Positions 9,962 to 21,418 of a stretch of 64,000 bases of DNA are shown piece after piece (position 1 is the first letter of the stretch; each line of letters begins with the position of its first letter). The position numbers and the translations under genes are program-made. The notes under the pieces were generated by a model. It saw only the letters and a program-made list of their open reading frames with translations, was not told where the DNA came from and did not search any database. Where the stretch lies: NCBI GenBank assembly GCA_024663395.1, contig JANFAH010000002.1, forward strand, positions 6,014,001-6,078,000, in the 5' to 3' direction. The DNA is from Pisolithus tinctorius. Its lineage: Eukaryota > Basidiomycota > Agaricomycetes > Boletales > Pisolithaceae.

Positions 9962-10287
9962 ATTTTTTGGCTCTGACCTCTCCACAGGCAGAGTGGTCAG
10001 AGTGGCAGCCTTAGTGGCATGGGCCTTGGCAGCACAGGAAGTTGACTTTGGGTAATCCTTGGTGGAGTGGCCAGGTTCACCACAGAAGAGGCACAGCCCA
10101 CCAGTAAGGCAGTGGAGCTGCTCAGCTGCTGTGAGCTTGCCATCCTTTCCAAGGAGATGGTTGATGTTGGACTTTGGTGCTTCGGCCTTTTTAGAGTTGG
10201 ACTTAGGGGTGGAGGATGATGCGGAGGGTTTTGGCCTTGAGTCAGAGGTGTGGAGCAGAGTTCTTTCGGCAGGAGGAGGTTTGGCGG
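9959..10287 (-). pseudogene. gag: Element 3 gag, C-terminal part
   Basis: Encodes the Ser/Lys/Pro-rich linker and a zinc knuckle that has lost its last cysteine (C-X2-C-X4-H-X4-Y, a TGC to TAC change). The frame ends A AAA AAT TAA (heptamer at 9962-9968), the same slippery arrangement as in element 1. The gene is interrupted by solo LTR copy A and continues at 12150. Confidence 0.85.
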
Positions 10288-12149
10288 TGTGAGTCAAAGT
10301 GTGGAAAGGTGGTGAAAACCAACCAAAACCAACACAAAAGACAAATGTAAAGCGAGTGGTGGTGTGCCTCCGTGGAACCTGGAGTGCAGAAACCTAAGAG
10401 GGGGAAACTTCAATGGCAGGGTGCTCCTAGTGCAAGTTGACGATGAGTTATGCAGGAGTAGATGAATGGATGATGACTGAGGAGGGGATGCTGAACAGAG
10501 TGAAGGTGTTCAGCCAAAAGGACTTCTTGGAATAATGGACTTTGATAAAATGTGCTCCTGGCACAAGTCATTGACGAGTTACGCAGGAGTGAATGGATGA
10601 CTAAGCAGGTGTGCTGACAGAGCACAGATGATACTTCAGATGAATGAATGAAGGTAGATAGACCCTTGATGGAGCCTCAACTACCAATGATATGAATGAA
10701 GACAGATAGACTCTTCCGAATGAGCCTCAACTGTTGATGACAAGATATGCTGAGCTGAGCTGACTTCTGAGTGACTTCTTGATTGATTCTGATTGATTGT
10801 GGGTAGCTAAGTACATGGGGGTTTATATACTGAGGGGGGAGCACAGCTTGTGACAAACAAGGCACAAACACTTGGTAAGTAATGAGTAAGGACTGAGTAA
10901 TCATGATGAGTAAGTGAGAAATGAAAAGTAAGCAAGCAAAGAAGATTGGTAAGTATTGGCAATGAACGAGTCAAGGATAGTCAAAATATCACAAAATGAG
11001 TCAAATAGAACCAGAAACTGAGTAAGCGCACTGATATCACATTAGGGGGTGGCGATGCAAGTTAGATCTCAGCGGAGACATCTCTAGGTCCAAAGACGGC
11101 ATGACAGATGGATGGTGTTTCCAGATAGGGAAGTATTAATTCCAGAATTGAAGGGCATGAGTCAGGTGTCAAAGGGGGCTAGGGCATTGGGGGTCTGTGG
11201 GGCAATGAGAGCATACGCGATCGCGTCTCCCACCCTTCCATCCTCTCAGCAAAGTTAACAAAAACTTCATGAATGGGGTTCTGATGGAGGAGGAGGAGAA
11301 GGGGGAACGTCTTCTGCTGGATCCTGCAGTAAGAAGGCAAGATGCATGTCATACTCATCATGAATGCGATCAGGGAGGCTGGAGGACAGTAGACCATACT
11401 GCAGTTGTCGCAATGCGGGAAGAATGATGGACGAGACTGGAATAAAGACAGTGCAGGGAGCAGGGAGGAACGATCCATATGCTTCATCAACCGGGGAGAC
11501 TGAAATGACCACATAAGACCTTTCTAACCAAGTGACAGACCTGAGGCCACCAAAGAACATCCTTCTGGACGTCATACTGACAAGGAGAACATGCTGACCA
11601 AGCTGCATGGGATGAGATGGGGCTGACAATGACGGGATGAACCAGGGGGCTTCAGGACGGAAGCTGGTGGGAATGCCTGGCAGATATACGTAGCCACTGT
11701 CTCTGGCAAATGAGACAAGCGAGATGATCGACGAAGAGGTGGCCATGATTGATGGACTTAGCAAAATGAGCGTCTGATGGATGGAGTGCTGTAGAAACAT
11801 GCAGGGTGTGAGGATCCTCTCCAAATTTGGAAGGAAGAATCGTAGGGCTGAGCACCTTAAGCGAGCATGGGAACGGAGTCGATATCTTTGGAAATGGTGG
11901 AGATATGACGAACACCGGAATGCCGTACATGGGCGCTAAAAACCTTTAACGCGCACTTAACTCGCTTCCTCTTTTCTCTTTAGCACTGACGACTCATTCT
12001 TGTGCGAAGGATGACTGTTCACGTCCAACAGTCTTTCTACGCATGAGGCCTTTAGTCTTCATCTGCATGCTTGGGCATTGTGCGCAACTCATTGACGAGT
12101 TAGGCAGAGTCAGCTGTCACCATGTCCACAACACCTTTGGTGTGTGACA
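10288..12149 (-). repeat. Solo LTR, 1.86-kb family (copy A)
   Basis: On the minus strand it begins TGTCACACACC and ends GACTCACA. It sits inside element 3 gag, which resumes on the other side. The flanking tetramers are GCGG and GCAG, a 4-bp target duplication with one CpG transition. It contains a TATA box and the conserved U3 reading frame described for copy C, here as 11824-11267 on the minus strand. It is nearly identical to copies C and E, so it is young. No internal retroelement region is attached. Confidence 0.85.
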
Positions 12150-12376
12150 GCAGAGTGGGAGACTTCTGACCTGCACTCCCAGTAGCGTGCATCTACTGTC
12201 TGGGCCAACTTGCAGAGTGCATGAAGAGTGGTGGGCTTGCTGACACGGGACACTTCATCCTTGATGTGGTCAGGGAGACCCAAGTAGAAGTGGTGGTGGA
12301 GTGCACCTTTGCCATAGTCTTTTACCTGAGAAGCCCAGCAGTTGAACTCCACTAAGTACTTCGCAATACATGAAGA
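12150..12376 (-). pseudogene. gag: Element 3 gag, middle part
   Basis: Encodes the segment V-E-F-N-x-W-A-S-Q-V-K-D-Y through D-A-R-Y-W-E, matching element 1 gag ~1590-1770. It is bounded by copy A on one side and element 2 on the other. The last five bases, GAAGA (12372-12376), are the left target duplication of element 2. Confidence 0.85.
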
Positions 12377-12857
12377 TGTCATGACTGTGTCCAGACCACC
12401 CTAGACCAGCTCTACGCCGGTCTCGACTGGTCCCATCCAACCCTTTCCCCAGTCCTGGCCTTAACCCTTCGACCCAGAAACATGTTAGCTCGTGTGGCAC
12501 TGCAAGGCAGTGCCCAGTCGAGTTGTCCCCTCAGTTAGTACCAGGCCAGTGTAACACCCAGCCCAGCCACATGTCCTGCCCCGGTTCCCAGTAATCCCTT
12601 GTTCATAGTCCTTGCTTGATAAGATTCTTTGTAACACTACTTACCAATCATCACTGTACTGGCACAGACCGGTCTCCAGTGCTACATTACACTTAGGTTA
12701 CTGCTAGTATTTAAGCCATAGGATATTCTGTTTAGCCTCAGTCTGAAATCAACTTAGTTCCCATCTTAACCCAGTCTCCCTGTTCCTCTGTCTTCTGCTC
12801 CTCGACTGGACTATGGCCCATGCAAGGGAATAGCGCTGCATCCTCAGTTGCTAAGTC
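12377..12857 (+). repeat. Element 2 5' LTR, truncated
   Basis: Matches the first ~480 bp of the 3' LTR at 17033. Similarity stops after TTGCTAAGTC, where copy B sequence begins. It includes the TATTTAAG box and the R motif AGTCTGAAAT. Confidence 0.88.
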
Positions 12858-13949
12858 GCCTCCCTGATCGCATTCATGATGAGTATGACATGCATCTTGC
12901 CTTCTTACTGCAGGATCCAGCAGAAGACGTTCCCCCTTCTCCTCCTCCTCCATCAGAACCCCATTCATGAAGTTTTTGTTAACTTTGCTGAGAGGATGGA
13001 AGGGTGGGAGACGCGATCGCGTATGCTCTCATTGCCCCACAGACCCCCAATGCCCTAGCCCCCTTTGACACCTGACTCATGCCCTTCAATTCTGGAATTA
13101 ATACTTCCCTATCTGGAAACACCATCCATCTGTCATGCCGTCTTTGGACCTAGAGATGTCTCCGCTGAGATCTAACTTGCATCGCCACCCCCTAATGTGA
13201 TATCAGTGCGCTTACTCAGTTTCTGGTTCTATTTGACTCATTTTGTGATATTTTGACTATCCTTGACTCGTTCATTGCCAATACTTACCAATCTTCTTTG
13301 CTTGCTTACTTTTCATTTCTCACTTACTCATCATGATTACTCAGTCCTTACTCATTACTTACCAAGTGTTTGTGCCTTGTTTGTCACAAGCTGTGCTCCC
13401 CCCTCAGTATATAAACCCCCATGTACTTAGCTACCCACAATCAATCAGAATCAATCAAGAAGTCACTCAGAAGTCAGCTCAGCTCAGCATATCTTGTCAT
13501 CAACAGTTGAGGCTCATTCGGAAGAGTCTATCTGTCTTCATTCATATCATTGGTAGTTGAGGCTCCATCAAGGGTCTATCTACCTTCATTCATTCATCTG
13601 AAGTATCATCTGTGCTCTGTCAGCACACCTGCTTAGTCATCCATTCACTCCTGCGTAACTCGTCAATGACTTGCGCCAGGAGCACATTTTATCAAAGTCC
13701 ATTATTCCAAGAAGTCCTTTTGGCTGAACACCTTCACTCTGTTCAGCATCCCCTCCTCAGTCATCATCCATTCATCTACTCCTGCATAACTCGTCGTCGA
13801 CTTGTGCTAGGAGCACCCTGCCATTGAAGTTTCCCCCTCTTAGGTTTCTGCACTCCAGGTTTCGCAGAGGCACACCACCACTCACTTTACATTTGTCTTT
13901 TGTGTTGGTTTTGATTGGTTTTCACCACCTTTCCACACTTTGACTCACA
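12858..13949 (+). repeat. Truncated 1.86-kb-family LTR (copy B)
   Basis: Corresponds to the 3' 1,092 bp of the LTR family, ending GACTCACA, with the TATATAAAC box near 13410. The missing 5' part and the missing half of element 2 probably went in one deletion. The right flank CCGG is a plausible half of a 4-bp duplication. It forms a ~1.1-kb inverted repeat with 10288-11379 of copy A. Confidence 0.85.
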
Positions 13950-15674
13950 CCGGTTGACGTTGTCACCGATCACAAGAACCTGGAGTACTTCTCCACCTCA
14001 AAGGTTTTAACCCGGCACCAGGTGCGCTGGTCTGAGTTTCTGTCACAATTCAATATGGTTATCTGGTTCAGACCTGGTAAACTCAGTGCTAAGCCTGACG
14101 CCTTAACTAGATGATGGGATGTCTACCCCAGGGAAGGGGATAGTGACTATGCCCAGGTCAACCCACAGAATCTCAGACTGGTCTTCATGCAGGAACAGCT
14201 AGCCACCTCCCTGCATGCCACCTACCTTGAATACCCAGTCCTACATGCTGTTGCACTGATGGACATGGAGAAGCTATACAATGATATTCTCTCAGCCCTA
14301 CCCTCAGACCTGGTCACCCAAGTCCAGTTCTCAGACACATCAGATTCCCAGTGGTCAGTTGATGACACCGGCTTCCTCCATCTAGATGGAAGAATCTATG
14401 TACTGGACTCTAACGACCTCCACCTTTGTGTCTTGAGGTTTAAACATGACCATCCCTTGTCTGGTCACTTCAGCCAAAACAGAACTCTAGAGCTCATCCA
14501 GCACGAATACACTTGGCCCGGCCCAAGGACATTTGTCAAGGACTATGTCCAGTCTTGTACTACCTGTGCCTGGGCCAAGGTACCCCGCCACCAGCCTTAC
14601 AGCCTACTCAAACAACTCCCGGCCTCAACTGGCTTTACCACCATCCTCGTCGTGGTCAACCAGCTCTCAAAGCAAGCCATCTTCATACCTACTCACGACA
14701 CCATCACAGCCCCTGAGCTCGCCAAGCTCTTCCTCATGCATGTGTTCTCCAAGCACGGTGTACTGGCCCATGTAACCTCAGACTGGGGATCATAGTTTGT
14801 GTCTCACTTCTTCCAGTCTCTAGGTAAAGCTCTAGACATGCATCTACATTTCACCTCCAGGTATCACCCAGAGGGGGATGGTCAGACAGAGTGCACCAAC
14901 CAGACCCTCGAACAGTATCTCTGGGTCTACTGCAACTATCAGCAGGACAACTGGGCTGAGTTACTACTGCTAGCTGAGTTTGCTTACAACAATGCACCCA
15001 GCACTACAACTGGAGTATCACCCTTCTTCACTAATAAGGGTTACCACCCTAATATCTCGGTCTTCCCTGAGCATGACCTCACATCCAACCAGGCTCGTGA
15101 TTATGCAGTCAACTTAGATTCACTGCACCAGTACCTACACAAAGAAATGGCTCTTGCCCAGCAATGCTACCAAGGACTGGCAGATGCCAAGCACATGCTG
15201 GCCCCAGACTTCAAGGTGGGCAACAATGTCTATGTAAAAGCCAAGTACTTCCAGTCGACCTGGCCCTCCAAGAAACTGAGTGAGAAGAACCTGGGGCCCT
15301 ATTCCATAATAGCCCAGGCTGGTTCTCACTCATTCACCCTACACCTACCAGACTCTATGCGCACTGTACACCCAGTCTTCCACGTATCCCAGCTTGAACC
15401 AGCCATCCCAAACACCATACCCAACCGGACTCAACCTCCACCCCCACCAGTAGATGTCGATGGCAACTTAGAATTCGAAGTAGCAGAGATACTCGATTCA
15501 AAGGTCAACTGGTGCAGAAAGTGTTGGTTGCAGTACCTGGTCCAGTGGACCAGTTATGAGGGAACTGATGAAGAGACTACCTGGGTACTAGCAACAGAGC
15601 TGGACAACACTTCAGAACTTGTCCAAGTGTATCATGACCAGTGCCCAGACAAACCTGGTGCTTTCAAGAGGTAA
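13950..15674 (+). pseudogene. pol: Element 2 pol remnant (RNase H end, integrase, chromodomain)
   Basis: Begins within RNase H ([11 protein letters not shown]), then passes a TGA at 14112-14114 between the T-R and W-D-V-Y-P motifs; element 4 has the same stop. Integrase HHCC residues follow. A ~20-codon deletion near 14620 removes the first catalytic Asp context (M-D-F-I-E), and a TAG sits at 14793-14795. The rest, from 14799, is open through the D/E core, the GPY-like region and a chromodomain ending at 15674. It is non-functional. Confidence 0.88.
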
Positions 15675-15847
15675 TCTAGAACCGGTCTCAAGTTTCTTTT
15701 CTCCCTATCTGTTTCTCCTATCTCATAGTACTTACCATGTCTTGATTTCCTTTACTCTTCCTTTATTTGTTTTCTTTCACTACTTAGAACCGGAACCGGG
15801 ATTTGGCATTCACAGACATACACAAGCACTATTCTACACGTGCAACA

Positions 15848-16919
15848 TCAGGCTTGGGACCCAGAACCAGCACCAGCCTGGTCACCTGACTCAGACCAGG
15901 ACCGGCTTTCCTCCTCTTCCTCCCTCAGCCCCTCCAACTCATCATCGAGCCCCTCGATGTCCTCATCCTCCTTGTCAGTGGTGTCCCAGTCAGAAGGCAT
16001 GTCCGGCACAAGGAACTCGAAGTGTTCCTCAACATAGGTCTCATACGACCAGGCAAACTGGTAGAAGTTCCGGGAAACTTCTCTCTGCACCATCGCTTGA
16101 CTGGCCATGTTGTCAGCAACGTGCTCAACTGCTTTGATCAAGTGCTCCATTTGGGCACCGGTCACTGGACCAGCCTCGACCTCAGCACCAGCCTTCTTTG
16201 ACATCGAAGGTCCCTCACCCATGTTGTCCTCTTTGTCACCCATGCCCTCGAGTACCTTGGCTGATGGGTGCCTCAACCTTTTCTTCTTCTCCCTGGTGCA
16301 AGGGGAGGTCACGTCAGCTTTCCTCTTCCCTTTGTCCCCAGCTGGCCCAACACCTGTACCAGTCTCACCATTGAATGGCCACCAGCAGCGCTCCTTGAGT
16401 TCATTGCACTGGTTGCATGCCAGGTGCCTCTTCTTGCTGTCAGTGTTGCGAAGGCAGGATGTGTTGGTCCAGGCACAATGAAGACAGCTGGTGGAAATGT
16501 TGGTCAGAAAACACCAGTAATGGTCACAATAACACTCACCGAGGGTTCATCACCTCAACATTGGAACCGGCCCTGGTTGAACTACCCACTAGGGCATCCA
16601 CCTGCCAACTCTCCTCCACTTTTCTGGCTTCTTCAGCCTCTATCCTCTGCACCCCTGCCTCTGTGCGCACCCTCTCTTCTTTGAGCTGGGCCTGTTCTTG
16701 CCTCTCTGCCTCCAACCAGGCTTCCTCAGCCAGCTGGGCTTCTTCCTGTGCCTTTGCTTTGTGCCTCTTGCACTCAGCCAACTTGCCCTGGATGGCCTCA
16801 TCATTGTCGTCGCTGCCTACCTGCAGCTCTTCACTCATCGCCTGGGTCAGGTCAGGCAGGAGTTCTTGATCATATGGCATTCTGGACCGGTGAATAGACA
16901 TGTTGAAGTGAGGAAACAA
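15848..16919 (-). CDS. Antisense accessory gene of element 2: Zn2Cys6-type protein, intact
   Basis: Convergent to pol, with a 173-bp gap between the two stops. Exon 1 (16919-16540) encodes a Glu/Ala/Lys-rich segment likely to be a long helix or coiled coil. A 52-nt GT-AG intron (16488-16539) ends two bases before the first cysteine codon. Exon 2 starts with a canonical Zn2Cys6 spacing, C-X2-C-X6-C-X12-C-X2-C-X6-C (16486-16385), then a basic K/R stretch, a helical region and a strongly acidic Ser/Glu tail. No stop interrupts either exon, although pol in the same element is ruined. The start is uncertain: ATG at 16919 or the in-frame ATG at 16901, which aligns with element 4. A role as a DNA-binding regulator is inferred from the motif. 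Confidence 0.72.
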
Positions 16920-17032
16920 ACCTGAAGTGGACCAGTCTTAAGTCCCCCAGTTTTCAAGGTCAGACACAAAATTTTCATTCTCAGCATTGTCCTCATTGGA
17001 GCCTCGTGGGCTTGGCTCCAAGAGGGGGATAC

Positions 17033-17606
17033 TGTCATGACTGTGTCCAGACCACCCTAGACTGGCTCTACACTGGTCTCGACCAGTCCCATCCAACCCT
17101 TTCCCCAGTCCTGGCCTTAACCCTTTGACCCAGAAACATGTTAGCTCGCATGGCACTGCAAGGCAGTGCCCAGTCAAGTTGTCCCCTCAGTTAGTACCAG
17201 GCTGGTGTAACACCCAGCCCAGCCACATGTCCTGCCCCAGTTCCCAGTAATCCCTTGTTCATAGTCCTTGCTTGATAAGATTCTTTGTAACACTACTTAC
17301 CAATCATCACTGTACTGGCACAGACCAGTCTCTGGTGCTACATTACACTTAGGTTACTGCTAGTATTTAAGCCATAGGATATTCTGTTTAGCCTCAGTCT
17401 GAAATCAACTTAGTTCCTGTCTTAACCCAGTCTCCCCGTTCCTCTGTCTTCTGCTCCTCGACTGGACTATGGCCCATGCAAGGGAATAGTGCTGCATCCT
17501 CAGTTGCTAAGTCCAATAGTGCAAAACCCTTAGTATCTCGTATTACCCTCTGACCCCTAGCCAGACTCCGGACCGGCCTTGGACCAGTGAAGGCCTGGAC
17601 TTAACA
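17033..17606 (+). repeat. Element 2 3' LTR (574 bp)
   Basis: TGTCATGACTG…GACTTAACA. It is preceded by a purine tract (AAGAGGGGGAT) and followed by the GAAGA duplication. The R-start motif AGTCTGAAAT is at ~17397-17406, ~35 nt after TATTTAAG. Confidence 0.93.
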
Positions 17607-18391
17607 GAAGAGTCCTTCATGGTAAGATTTTCCAGATGCTGGACAGCATCAGCAGCAGTGTCATGAGGGCCGAAGTTGGTAGTGAGTTCACAGAGGAACT
17701 CGTGGTGGTCATCCATCCACAGTGGATGATTAAGGTAATCATCTGGATTGAGAAGATCTGGTTTGAACCAGGCCAATGCCATGCCCTTAAGGTAGGACTG
17801 TGCATATGTGACCTTGGCTCAGTCGGAGCAGAATGCCCAAGGGTGGTCCTGGAAATTGAGCTCACATTGGACCAGGAACTCATGGAGTTTTTTAGGGTCA
17901 GACTCATCAAAGGTGTCCAGCTTGCAGACCTTGGTTCATGGAGCAGAGTCTCCAGAGTGCTGGTTGGAGTGGGCTAGGGCATGGATGGCCTGGGTCAGAG
18001 CAAGGACCGGGTCATCAAGTGGATCTGTGAGGTTGTCAGGATGATCCTCATCATCAGGCCCATCACCAGGATGGTAGTCAGGATCATTGGGGTCATCATC
18101 AGGGTCGCCTGGTCCATCTCTGCCAGGGTGAACGATGATAGGAGGTGGCAGAGAGTGGAGGGTGGACTGCTGATGGATGGAGGGTGCAGCATGTGAGGCG
18201 CTGTCTGGAGCAGGGTCAGAGTTGGAGTGCCCCCTGGAGGAGAAGCTCTGGAAGGGCTCAACAACTGAAGGGAGATGTCAGGGGTTTGCCAAGGCTGTAG
18301 CAAGGGCCTCAGTAGCATCCTGTTGTTGGAGACATGTCATGGGAGGCATAGTGGATGTGGTAAGGGAAGTGAGAGAGCTTGTACAAGTGAT
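17607..18391 (-). pseudogene. gag: Element 3 gag, N-terminal part
   Basis: Minus-strand continuation of gag beyond element 2. The conserved piece encodes Y-L-K-G-M-A-L-A-W-F and W-M-D-D-H-H-E-F, as in element 1. Upstream is an Asp/Pro-rich N-terminal region whose frame is broken by several stops and shifts. It ends just before the PBS. Confidence 0.75.
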
Positions 18392-18402
18392 AGTATGAAT
18401 AT
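18392..18402 (-). other. Self-priming PBS of element 3 (CpG-decayed)
   Basis: On the minus strand: ATATTCATACT, two bases after the LTR end. The LTR's own predicted transcript start (18744-18754, ~30 nt after TATATAAG) reads AGTACAAATAT. Both derive by one CpG transition each from the perfectly complementary pair still seen in element 1. Confidence 0.65.
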
Positions 18403-18404
18403 AC

Positions 18405-19206
18405 TGTCAAAGTTGGACAACACCTCTGGCTTCCTCTTAGGGCAGAGTTGGAGCGGGTTGGGCTGCGGAGTACAGTGGTCAAAGTCCAAAGCAAATCTGA
18501 CCACTGGGTGGCAAGATATTCAACAAACAGTGAGCAGAGGGGTATGAAGGGAAGCTTTGGAGGCTGAGGTCAAAGTCAGAGTCAGAGGTCGGAGGTCAGA
18601 TGAGAGGGTGTTGGGTTCAGCTAGTGCACTGCCCCCTTGCATGAGCTCAGCCCTTGTATTTCAGAGGTGGAGCAGACTCAGAGGAAGTGAAGATGAAACT
18701 CTGGAGGGGACTGAGAGGGAGTCAAAGGTGGGGACTTTATTTGATATTTGTACTAATTACATCGGAGTACTACATGGCCTTATATACAACATAGGTCAAG
18801 GGCAGTGCAGTGTGGAATGTAGACCAATAAGTGTATAATGGGCTAGTAGTCCCTCCAACACAAGGGATAGAGGGTAGGGATGACAGGGACCTTAACTGAG
18901 ACAAGGAAACTACCACAACAAGGAAAAGAGGGTGAATACCAAAAGAGCAGAAGAATGGAGAAAATGGACACAAGGGCAGAACCCTATCTAGAATGCAGGG
19001 CCACAAGTCTGACAGCCCATGTGACCAACCCTAAGGCGGAGTTGAGCAGAGTTGGTCAGAACATGGACAGGGGACCTCAGAGAGGTGTGGAGACATGTCT
19101 GGAGGGTCGGAGGAGTGCAGGAACATGTCGGAGGAGGGCAGAGAAGCATGGGAACATGTTGGAGGAATAGGTGTTAGGGGCTTACATTGGTGTCATGGTC
19201 ATGACA
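18405..19206 (-). repeat. Element 3 5' LTR (802 bp)
   Basis: On the minus strand it runs TGTCATGACC…TTTGACA. It is placed between the degenerate PBS/gag start and a fragment of the 1.86-kb LTR family. Its overall sequence differs from the element 1 LTR but has the same TATA/R layout. The partner 3' LTR lies outside the window. Confidence 0.72.
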
Positions 19207-19302
19207 GTCTTCATCTGCATGGCATGGGCATTGCACACAACTCATTGACAAGTTAGGCAGAGTCAGCTGTAACCATGTCCACAACACCTTTGGTGTGTGA
19301 CA
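19207..19302 (-). repeat. 1.86-kb-family LTR fragment (copy G)
   Basis: First ~96 bp of the LTR on the minus strand, ending …GGTGTGTGACA on plus. Element 3 appears to have inserted into this older LTR. The remainder would lie beyond the left window edge. Confidence 0.75.
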
Positions 19303-19658
19303 ACGGAGAAAAGGTATGCTGTGGTAGTGCTTTCTTTGCACACAAAAACTCCCAAAACCTGGCTTTCCACATGATTAGCAACCATGCAATGAGTGAAACC
19401 AGTATCCTGTGCACTATAATAGAATCAGTCAGGAGAATTGACCACTTTGTTCCCATACTGGCCCACATCAGCTTGGAATCAATTGTTAGGAACCTCACTA
19501 TCAACCTACCCAGAAATGAAGATAGTGACTGGTACAGCTGCAGTGATGCCCACCTATACTGATCCATTGTAGCAATACTGCATCTTCACAGCACCCACAC
19601 CCACCTCCAAGCCTGGAGCATGAAGACCCCCCACCTAAAATGATCAGTGGCATCTAGT
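19303..19658. other. Unassigned 356-bp stretch
   Basis: Between LTR fragment G and the family I solo LTR. A plus-strand reading to ~19562 is open but resembles nothing I recognise. No repeat termini seen. Confidence 0.3.
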
Positions 19659-19663
19659 CTGGC

Positions 19664-20376
19664 TGTCATAACCATGCATTCACTCTGGGTCTTTACTCAC
19701 TCTGCACCCTCTTCTGCTGGTCATTTGCTCACTCCATACCAACTCTGCCCAACTTCTGTTGGTTACGAGTCATCTCTGCTCCAACTGCTGTCAGACTTGT
19801 GTTGCTCTCCTACCAGACCGAGTGGACTGTTCTTTGAGGGGTCATGTGACTATCTTCGGACTTCTCCCTGACAGCACATGCACCACATGGTCCAGCATCT
19901 GGACTGTTTCCTTTTCTGGATGTTCTATGTTACCCATTCATATGTCCTCCATCTACCCTTCATTTGTTGTCTAGGAAGTTTTTACTTGAAAATTTCTGAG
20001 TCTCTGTATGTCAGTTCCAATTCTGGTTACTGTACCTCCATAGTAGTATAAAAGCATGTATCATACTCCGCTGTTCCTCAGTACAAATATCAACTTAGTT
20101 CTTACTCCTTCTGTCTCTGACTTCTGCCTGTTGGAGTTATCTCTGACTCTCTGTCTTTACTCTCCCTCTGAAATATGAGGGCTGAGATTGTGCAAGGGGG
20201 TAGCGCACAAGCTAAACCCGACGCCCTCACTCCGCTCTGCCTTTCTCTCGGTGGTCTTCATTCCTGCCAACACTCTGCTAGTCAGAGTTCTGTTCCTGTG
20301 TGTTGGACTTGCTTCCGGACCCTCCTCTAGACCTTATATAGCATCAGAGTTGGTCGGAGTAGGCCTGGACTTGACA
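19664..20376 (+). repeat. Family I solo LTR (713 bp)
   Basis: TGTCATAACC…GACTTGACA, similar along its whole length to the element 1 LTRs but with many more C-to-T and G-to-A changes. It has a perfect 5-bp duplication, CTGGC (19659-19663 and 20377-20381). No internal region is present, so the body was lost by LTR-LTR recombination. The TATA box and a decayed AGTACAAATAT start motif are visible. Confidence 0.92.
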
Positions 20377-20437
20377 CTGGCCAAAGAAGTGCTCACCCAC
20401 CCATCCCTAACATCCTGTGATGTGTCTATAAACCTGC

Positions 20438-20700
20438 TGTGAGTCAAAGTGAGGTTCAGTGGTGGAAACTGACCAAAACTGATGCAAAAGATGACAGGAG
20501 TGAGTGGTGATGTGCCTATGCAGTACCTAGATGGTAGAGCCTTTGATTTGGGAGGGTTTTTCTGAGCTATGACACTCAAAGATGAGTGCTGAGGGTTGGG
20601 GGTGCTCCTGATGAAGGAGCAGGAATGTGAGAGGAAGCAATAGGGTAGACTGCTGTCAGCCTATAGTAGGATGGATGATGACTTAATTTGATGCTCTGAG
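20438..20700 (-). repeat. Degenerate LTR end related to the 1.86-kb family
   Basis: Starts TGTGAGTCAAAGTG and keeps scattered similarity to the 3' end of the 1.86-kb LTR read on minus, including the A-C-C-A-A-A-A-C type motif and a GGTGCTCCT block. It fades out near 20700. It may be an old copy or a related family. Confidence 0.45.
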
Positions 20701-21227
20701 CTGCTCTGAGCTCAGGGAGGACTTGGAGTGAAGTATATTGATGATATGTACAGTGATCACAAATGGAATGGCCTGGACAGCAACTGAATTCACATATGCA
20801 GTAGCATGCCAGATGGACCTTCTTGAAGAAGGGGAGAGGTGCCTGAGTCAGCTAGACAATCTGCAAGAGTTCCATGATCCACTCACATCATTAGGCCTTC
20901 AACAGTATGCAGGACAGCCACAAAATCTTGCACAAAACTCAGTAATGGACATGATTGTCATGTACATGGGTTGCTGAATTGATACTGCAGTGCAGCACCT
21001 AACCCAGCTGCCAAGCACTGCCCACTGGCCTGAACACTGGTATGAATGTCTGCACATTGCTATGGTGAGTTCTATTTCTAGGCAGATGTTCCCAGTTGTG
21101 TACATTTATCCAGGGCACCATGGACTGTCTCATTCCCATAGCAGTCACCCAGAATTGTTATTGGCCCCTGCTTCCTGCTGTGTACATCTTACATCATATG
21201 GGCAGATGGACAGAAGCAACCTTCCAC
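20701..21227. other. Unassigned sequence
   Basis: Contains a short plus-strand open frame (20738-20977) of about 79 codons with no recognisable motif. CpG-poor, like the surrounding repeats. No gene call is possible. Confidence 0.3.
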
Positions 21228-21418
21228 TGTCACACACCAAAGGTGTTGTGGACATGGTTACAGCTGACTCTGCCTAACTTGTCAATGAGTTGTGTGCAAT
21301 GCCCATGCCATGCAGATGAAGACTAAAGGCCTCATGCATAGAAAGACTGCTGGACGTGAGCAGTCATCCTTCACACAAGAACAAGTTGTCAGTGCTAAAG
21401 AGAAAAGAGGAAGTGAGT
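21228..21418 (+). repeat. 1.86-kb-family LTR fragment (copy H)
   Basis: TGTCACACACCAAAGG through AAAGAGAAAAGAGGAAG, i.e. the first ~190 bp of the LTR. Similarity stops abruptly before GTTATATATG. Confidence 0.8.

Larger units (their letters stand above)
12377..17606 (+). mobile_element. Element 2: Ty3/gypsy, family II, internally deleted
   Basis: Inserted in element 3 gag with a perfect 5-bp target duplication, GAAGA (12372-12376 and 17607-17611). The 5' LTR is cut short at 12857 and joined to a truncated 1.86-kb LTR (copy B). Everything from PBS to mid RNase H is missing. What remains is late RNase H, integrase and chromodomain, an intact antisense Zn2Cys6 gene, a polypurine tract and a complete 574-bp 3' LTR. 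Its nearest relative here is element 4. Confidence 0.9.
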
